Of a DNA stretch of 64,000 bases, positions 54,321 to 64,000 are shown one piece after another (positions within the stretch are counted from its first letter, which is position 1; every line of letters starts with the position of its first letter). A program made the translations under genes and the position numbers. The notes under the pieces are model-generated. The model was not told the DNA's origin. It saw only the letters and a program-made list of their open reading frames with translations, and did not search any database. Source of the DNA: Chaenocephalus aceratus (taxonomy: Eukaryota > Chordata > Actinopteri > Perciformes > Channichthyidae); contig CM043789.1 in NCBI GenBank assembly GCA_023974075.1, positions 31,509,040-31,573,039 of the forward strand, given 5' to 3'.

Positions 54321-57300
54321 CTGCAACGAGTTGCACAAACGTGAAAAAGGCGTGAAGAAATGACATGTGAAAAACTTGAAAATCATTTTCACTTCATGTC
54401 TCTCAGCTTAGAGAAGAGACTGTAATATTCCTCAAATAAATACATCAAACATGATCGGGTCGTGCCACACCCCTACTAGGTAACGAACACATGCTTCAGT
54501 GCTCACCATGACAAAGATCAGAGGTTCCCCTTTTGATTCTCAGGCCCTAACCCATCCCAATGTTAACTAGGTAGATACGGTTTTTCTAGCCTACCTAGTA
54601 TTTTTCTCAGAAGGAGCAAAACTGACCAGAGAGTTTGGAGAAAGGACGTTGCTGGTGCACATCCTCCCCAGGTCTGTCTCCTTCCTGTCGGGCTGAAAAC
54701 CTCCCTCACACTGGTCTCCTGGAACCTTCCGGTAGCTTCAATTTAAGAAGAGACAGAGAGACACGTCAGGCAAGACAAAGCGCAAAGAAAATTACACAGG
54801 GCAGGACAAGACAGCAGGTAGACTAAACATAAGATTCTTAACACTAATGAAGAAAAATAGAAGCATACTAAGATGTTTTGGGAAGTTTGTTATAGTTGCT
54901 TTCAAACCTTATACTTAATTGTGTCCACTATAGAGTGCTGCAGGGACAGTACCATTTTCTTATTCCATTGGATTATTTAATCAAAAAACTCTTTGGTAAA
55001 TGATACTTACACTTTAGCAAGATTAACACCACTTGTTTGATTTTTGCAGTGGAATTGGAATTGGCTTGGGCATTTAAAATGCTAACAGTGTTAAGGACTT
55101 GTTCCTGCATTAGTGACTTAACTAAGGAACCCTTTATTATGTTGCTTCATGAACCTTGTATTTGTTGTATGTACGATGTAGTTATTCTTGAACTACATTC
55201 TCATAGAACAACACTAATAATCTGTAGCAGGCTCCTGGAAGTGAAGTGGAGAGGTCAACATACAAGGTTATATTTACGGCGGCTAAGGAAAGAGAGAGTA
55301 AGATAAAAACAGGCCTCCTCACCCGCTGGTCTGAAGCTGTTCGGTGGTCCCATTTAAACAAAACTCCAGAGGGTGACCCTTCAGCTCCTCCTGCTCCACA
55401 CACTCTGAGCTGTTCTCTGGCCGGTAATATCCAAAGTCACTGTGAGACAAGAAATTGACAAACACGATAAATATGTTTCCATTACTCTTACACTAAGATG
55501 GCATTATAAATGTGTGCTATTTTACAAAAACATACCAGTGATAATCCTCTATTGTACACGGACAGGGGGACAGCTTCTTAGTGACGGCATAGTCCCTCCC
55601 GTTCCAGCAGACAGAGTCTTTCCTCAGGCGTAGGAAGGTTTCCTTATAGCCCAGCACACAGCCATCATGTGATCCACAGGGGTCTGCAGAGTGAGCCAGC
55701 CACTGCACATAGTCCCTCTCAGTGCCTGCACATGTACACAAGCACTGAGTTAGTCAAGAGGTAAAACCCTTTCTGTTAAACCCTCATTGTCCCACATACT
55801 CACAGTCTCTGGTGAGGATCTTCCTGAAGTCTATGGTGATCACCACCCATTTGCTGAAGTCGTTCCTGTAGCCCCACAGGCTGACGTGCATGGAGCGGGA
55901 GCCGGGCTCGCTGTCCATCCCGCTGAAGTGGAGCGGGTCGCTGGTGAAGTTATACGTATGCCAACACTGCCCCTCATCTGTGGAAAACCTGAGGGTGTGA
56001 GAGGCAAAATTGTCATTCTGTCATGACCCGTTAAATAAATACATTACTGTTACAATGCTTTGTGAGTTGTTCTTGCATTCATTTATTGATGTTTATTTCA
56101 CTTTAATTAAAGCAAACAATGACTATATACTTGTTAAGCATTATATCTGCCTATACCTCAGAATAGTTATTAGATAATGCATTGTAAAATAATTATATAT
56201 ATAGTATATTTTATATTAATATTGCTATGAGAAATATAATAATCTATGACCCTTAAAAGTATTATGACTTTATCTTGTAATACATTACAAATGCTTGAGA
56301 AGGTGTTATGATGGATAAGTATTTGAATATTTAGGAGTGATATCACTTTTATTATACATCTGCTAAAAGAAGATTATAATGCTTTACGTATATATTTAAT
56401 GCAGTATATACATGGCATTCATAAAAAGTGCTACCAACGATACTAAAATAATTGTGTAGGTATATTCACTTTATCTGGTTGACAGGAGTGTTGGTTTGTT
56501 CCACAGCCACCAGCAGCCCCCCAGAGTCCATTATAGCGTAATGGTGGGGGCCTCTGAGAGCCAACATCCAGGAGTAGCCCCCGTCATCAGACACGTACAC
56601 ATCAGGTGAGAGAGAGGACACTTCATCCCCAACACTGCCTGAGGAAACGCAGGACAATGGTGTAAGTAAACATCTCACCATGCAGTAAAAAGTATTTCTT
56701 TGTATATTTGTATTTATTTACCATGGGCAAGAATGATGCCCACAGCACTGGATTGTGAGAGAGGCAGCATGGGGACGTTCATCATCATGGTGATGCTGTA
56801 GGCTGCGTGGATGAGGAGTCTGCACTGTAAACACATGATTATATGTTGGTACCAAGTCCACATGAAGACACTCATATTTTCTTATGCTAAAATTCCATAG
56901 AAACAAGAAACAGAACTGATCTCATACAATAAGACTCAAACAGGTAAGTGAACAAATGAAACACTCCAGAAGTAATGAGAAATACTCAAAGATAAAACTG
57001 AATATATTTAAATGATGCATGAATGTGTGTCTCACTCTGTTAGGCCTGTTGGTCGAGGTCTCGTTGTCACAGTGGCTGTTCTGTGGTCTGCGCAGCGTCT
57101 GCCATTTTGCTCCCTGGTCAAAGGTGATCACTGTCTCCATTGCACCATCTGCAGTCAATAACATTCACTTCAGTTCAGGATCCACATGGGTCCACAACTA
57201 TCCAACCACATTTTCAAAAACATTTTCTCAATCCGTGGACTCATACCTTCTATGTAGCAACTGTTCTTAGTTTATACTACTATGGTGAGAGAATGAAAAA

Positions 57301-58382
57301 TCTACTAAATCAACCAATCGAAAATCTGTTTGGCATCAATGGCAGTGAACATTTAGTCGACTTTATCTTAAATGATAAGGTTTAGTAAGGACTCATTACA
57401 TAATGAGTTCAAGGAAGGATTCTAAATTTAGGATGCCAAAAAACAAAACAGTATTCACAATCAGCGCTATAAAAACACCCAATAAAATAGCCACAATGGA
57501 AAGCAGTTGTGTTTGGTTGAAAGGCTTTGTTGTTGTTTTTTTGGCATGTATACCGGATTTGCCACCCAATGGCATGGATCAAAGCTGGAATAAAGTGACA
57601 TTGTTGTATAGTATAATAAGTCACTGTCTAAAAAGTATGAAATATATTTGTGGATAAGAAACATCAGATGGTTTACTAACTTTAACAAACATACTATTAC
57701 ATCATCACTGTGATGTTCCAGTGTGGAAGAGCAATTCTTAAAATGAAAATAAATTGTATCATATTTCAAAATGTTGACAAAAAGGTACCCGAAGACTCGT
57801 CTTAAATGTGCAAGTCCATATAACTCGGTGTGCTGACTCACCCTCTGAGAGAACGCTGGTCATGTAGACGCCCCTGAGTGAAGAGATGGCGGTGAAGTCG
57901 GTTTCGCTTCCTGTGGTCGTGTAAAGATGGCGCTCCAGAGACTTGGAGAAAACAGCTCCTCTGTCATCTGACACATAGATGGTTCCAACACCTGAGTCTG
58001 ATCACACACACACACACGATTTAACTTTGTATGACAGCCCATAGGCTCCTGCTTGATGACGCCTGCAGAGAAACGTTCTGCAGCTTGGAGGTATTTTTCA
58101 AGGACATCTAATGAGACTGTTTAAATGGAGGTTATTTTGCATTATCAACGCTCTTGTTAAACATTAGCATCATCTGTAATCAGCATCATCATCCACATCA
58201 ATCATCACTATCAGCAGCATCCTCACTGGTTCTGACCTCCAGGGTCGTCCACATGCATGAATATCATGTTCTGATTGGATGCCAGGATGGAGTAGAACTG
58301 CTCGTGGTTGACTGTAGGAAGCTGAGCCATGTTCCACACTTTACCTCCGTCCACCGACACGTGGATCTTACGCAGTGTCCCC

Positions 58383-58470
<88 letters not shown>

Positions 58471-58538
58471 ACACACACACACACACACACCACACACACA
58501 CACACACCCACACACACACACACACACACCACACACAC

Positions 58539-58609
<71 letters not shown>

Positions 58610-61413
58610 ACCACACACACGCCAAAGATAGCAATGCCATAGACAGGGTTCATTCTGATTTAATCACATTTTTTTTGCCAGGGAAAAATTGATAGCTACT
58701 ACAGTAACAAAATTGAGCTTTAGCACTGTACCTTTAGCTTGTAAAAAGAGACAAAGGTATGTTCAGGTAAGTATCCTTATTCGTTAGTATGGGATCACGC
58801 GGTATGGATTTAATTCATAATTGGCTGTGAACTGATCTCAATACAAGTTAAACTACCTCCAGTTGAGGCCTGGCTGAATCAATCATATTCTGAACAAACA
58901 CTGCCATTAGACATGTTTTGCTTATCTAAATACAAATAGCATGTTAACAACATTTGTGATTAGAGTCCACAAAGGCTAGATACTGCATGTTTTTATGATT
59001 GTTATATGGGTTAACTGGCCCTTTGAGTCATTATTTCGAAACATTTACTTGCAGAGAGACACACACATACCTTGCCAGTCATGATAGAGGCAAAAACAAA
59101 GCGCCCCCCCAGTACGAAGGAGAAAACTCTGGTTGCAATGGTTTGGAAACTTCGACCATAATCTGCTGTCTTCTTTAACTCCAGCATTCCTTTACCTTCT
59201 AACAGGAAGAAAGAGGAATTACTACATGTCACGCAGGATTTTAATAGACATGTGAATAAACTGTGTTCACTTACTGCATGATCCATTGTAGTTTTTTGTA
59301 AAGTAGATGCTGTTTTTTGGACCCCTATATTTGAGAAAAATGAAGAAACAGTAAAGGAGTGAATCTGTAGAAAGATCTAATTGTGCTTTTTTTTTTTACT
59401 TCAAGAGTTCTCGGAGTTCAAATGTAAATGACTTTGAGAAATGGTAGGGATCATAGATTATGGTTGTGATTTTTCGAAGTGCTTTGCTAGCGGTGCAAAC
59501 ATCAAACCCTCCCGGGCTGAGCTCCAACCAATCTGTCTTTGTTCGCTGCCAAAGGGGACGAAGGTTTTCACACTGCAGAGATTCTGCCAGTTAGAGGACT
59601 GAATAAGAATGCCTTCGCTGACTCATGATTCACTCTGACTGCAGCCTCAGCTCCCTCTCTCTGCTGTCAATTTAGGTCGGGGTTTAAATAACAGCTGTGG
59701 TCACGCAGACATCAAAATGTTCCCACAATGCAGCGCTCACAACCACAGGCTGACACCACCACTACCCCATGTGAACTTGAGGTGTCCAAAAGCAATGAAA
59801 GCAGGAGAGTGATCCAAACTGTGGTGAGAAAAAACAGCTGCAATAACAGAAATGGACAAATAAAAACACACACAAACACGGAGGCTGTGTGGAGACAAAT
59901 ATGCAGTTTCACACCATGTCAGAGTTTCAGGACCCACCTATAACACAGTTTATATTTCACATCAATTACTGACTTAAAGAAGTCTCTGGTTTGGGACAAA
60001 GTAAATGTGTATTCAAGTATTACATTATATAGGATTAGGAGGAGGAGTGGGATCAGAAAACAAGATGTTATGTACTCTTGTCTTTTACTTAAGGAGGGCA
60101 GCCTGACCCATGTTCTTAAATTGTTCTATCTGGATTTACAGTTTATGGATTTACTGCTGTGTGTGCGCGCCATGGAACATAAATATATGATTTTCCATAT
60201 AGCACACCAATAAAGTCTCTGCTTCAGGGCTTTATTTAGTAGTAGCTATGATGCCGTAAATCATCAGGTTGTCAAGGGAGAGAGAAAAAATGAATACCAA
60301 TAACTAACTGCCAATGACTAATAAGTAATAGTATTTAAAACACGTCCAAGCCCCCAACCCAATAATTTGTATCCCTATTGTTTAGTCTGGGTTCTTCAGT
60401 ATGCCATCTGTAACATATTTAGGGTGACAGATTATGTAAAAGAGAATTCTCACCATCTGACCAAACAAACACCGTCATGGATTTTCCTCCAGGTGGCGCC
60501 AAAGTCCTCCGACAGCCACAGGTCCAACTGCAGGGAAAAGGCTCAGTTAGTAAAGAAGTGTTCATAGACTTTTGTGTTAGGACTTTTTGATAATATTGTT
60601 GATTAAGAAGAAGTCCACCATGTAATTATGAAACGTGATTAAGTTTTAAACTCAAATCGATTTGGTTTCGTCTAAAGATTGAAAGCTGCTACCATGATAC
60701 TGAGCGTCACAAGTGTGTTGCAGTCTCCGGGGTTGTACAGCATCTGAATGAGGGGCTCAAACGGCAGGTCGGTTGGAACAAAGGTCAAGCCAAAGTCCTG
60801 AGAGCGAAACAGTTTAAACCCGCCGATGTCTGACACATCTCCAGTGAGAATCACCTGAAACCAAACGCAGAGATGAAATGTCCATCATACACTAATAACA
60901 TAACATTAGACTTATAATTGCCTGTGTTATTACAAGACCAACACACAAAGCACCATGTAAGTTAAGCTCCATAATGTGAACATTTCGGCTCACCTTGCCA
61001 GAGTGGTCAGGACTGATGGCGAAGCCGAACTCGCTCTGGATGAAGGTGTGGTTGATCAGGTGCGTCACATCTTTGAACGTCTTCCCATAGTCTTCACTGA
61101 CACAGGGACAACGTTGCAGTTAGACCCTCTGACCGACCACAGCTATGACTAATAACTAACTGCTACATTTCCACTGGGTATTTCTCACCTCTTGTAGAGA
61201 TTGGACTGGCCAAAACGCATCATGAACAACGGCACCTGGAATGTGGTCAACACCAGCAGGACCTGGGAGAAGAAGCAGGATAACACAACGGTCTCTGCAA
61301 CATATTCGTATATTTAATTCAAACATTTTCAGTCATGTAAACAAACTCACCCCGGAACCGTCTCCCACCCAGGCCAGTGACAGTGAACCCATGGTGCTCA
61401 CTTTGAAGGTGAA
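53895..61413 (-). CDS. sort1: Sortilin 1, Vps10p-domain sorting receptor (exon 1 off the right edge)
   Basis: Sortilin is a type I membrane receptor of the trans-Golgi network, endosomes and plasma membrane. It sorts lysosomal and lipoprotein cargo and binds proneurotrophins and neurotensin. Nineteen exons on the minus strand, in transcript order: 61351-61413, 61189-61262, 60994-61096, 60693-60854, 60454-60527, 59275-59324, 59071-59198, 58237-58381, 57842-57997, 57036-57148, 56722-56824, 56470-56638, 55804-55988, 55536-55725, 55323-55439, 54627-54735, 54208-54320, 53997-54123, 53895-53909. They total 2196 nt, 731 residues plus stop, with every phase matching. Asp-box motifs of the ten-bladed propeller are visible ([24 protein letters not shown]), followed by the Cys-rich 10CC module. 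Signal peptide and propeptide (human exon 1) are missing, so the start is outside. Teleosts may carry two copies (sort1a/sort1b); I cannot tell which this is. Confidence 0.94.
58384..58619. repeat. (CA)n tract (UG in sort1 sense) at a sort1 3' splice site
   Basis: About 235 bp of CA with several ACCAC slips abut exon 58237-58381. In sort1 orientation it is a UG repeat ending in gtgttag at the acceptor. Confidence 0.96.

Positions 61414-64000
<2,587 letters not shown>

Noticed and set aside
56820..56824. Acceptor at 56820/56821 for the sort1 exon 56722-56819
   Set aside because: It would break phase with the previous exon. The acceptor five bases upstream adds TGCAG, gives [10 protein letters not shown] and fits the family.
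56722..56906. Open frame across the sort1 exon in the wrong frame
   Set aside because: It is a shadow of the real exon and lacks family similarity.

Overview
The window is teleost nuclear DNA, most likely from a percomorph fish. It has small exons with GT-AG introns, many long (CA)n/(TG)n tracts, fish-type dispersed repeats, and proteins closest to my memory of fish orthologues. It holds four protein-coding genes in the order ppfia4 (+), myog (-), mdm4 (-), sort1 (-). No rRNA, tRNA, CRISPR or prokaryotic feature was seen.

Region by region: 1-5322 is read as a 5' intron of ppfia4 and contains a LINE 3' tail and two MITE-like elements. 5323-21444 carries 28 coding exons of ppfia4 (liprin-alpha-4) through its stop; the first ~90 codons lie off the left edge. 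A possible alternative 3' end reaches 22222. 21445-24300 is the ppfia4 3' flank or UTR. 24306-26457 is the complete three-exon myog gene, convergent with ppfia4, with its MEF2/MEF3/E-box promoter at 26628-26722. 26723-37694 is mostly non-coding, with a degenerate hAT transposase at 34.4-35.4 kb. 37695-42712 is the complete mdm4 coding region (10 coding exons), with a probable non-coding first exon near 43656. 43.9-50.4 kb is a nest of transposable-element debris dominated by a 2.2-kb palindrome built from a 177-bp repeat. 50.4-53.9 kb is AT-rich and probably includes the sort1 3' UTR. 53895-61413 holds exons 2-20 of sort1 (numbered by the human gene); exon 1 lies off the right edge. 61414-64000 is sort1 intron 1.

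The genes are single-function vertebrate loci and do not form an operon-like system. Liprin-alpha organises synaptic active zones, myogenin drives muscle differentiation, Mdm4 restrains p53, and sortilin sorts cargo between Golgi and endosomes. The ppfia4-myog convergent pair is an old vertebrate linkage (human 1q32.1).

Most notable observations: (1) the palindromic foldback element at 44.7-46.9 kb; (2) TG repeats forming the 3' splice site tract of several ppfia4 exons and one sort1 exon; (3) a possible ppfia4 microexon plus alternative terminal exon that would replace the PDZ-binding tail; (4) two GC-AG introns in ppfia4; (5) three single-base frame breaks (two in myog, one in mdm4) that need read-level checking. 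All exon boundaries come from reading splice sites, frame continuity and remembered family sequences; no alignment was run.
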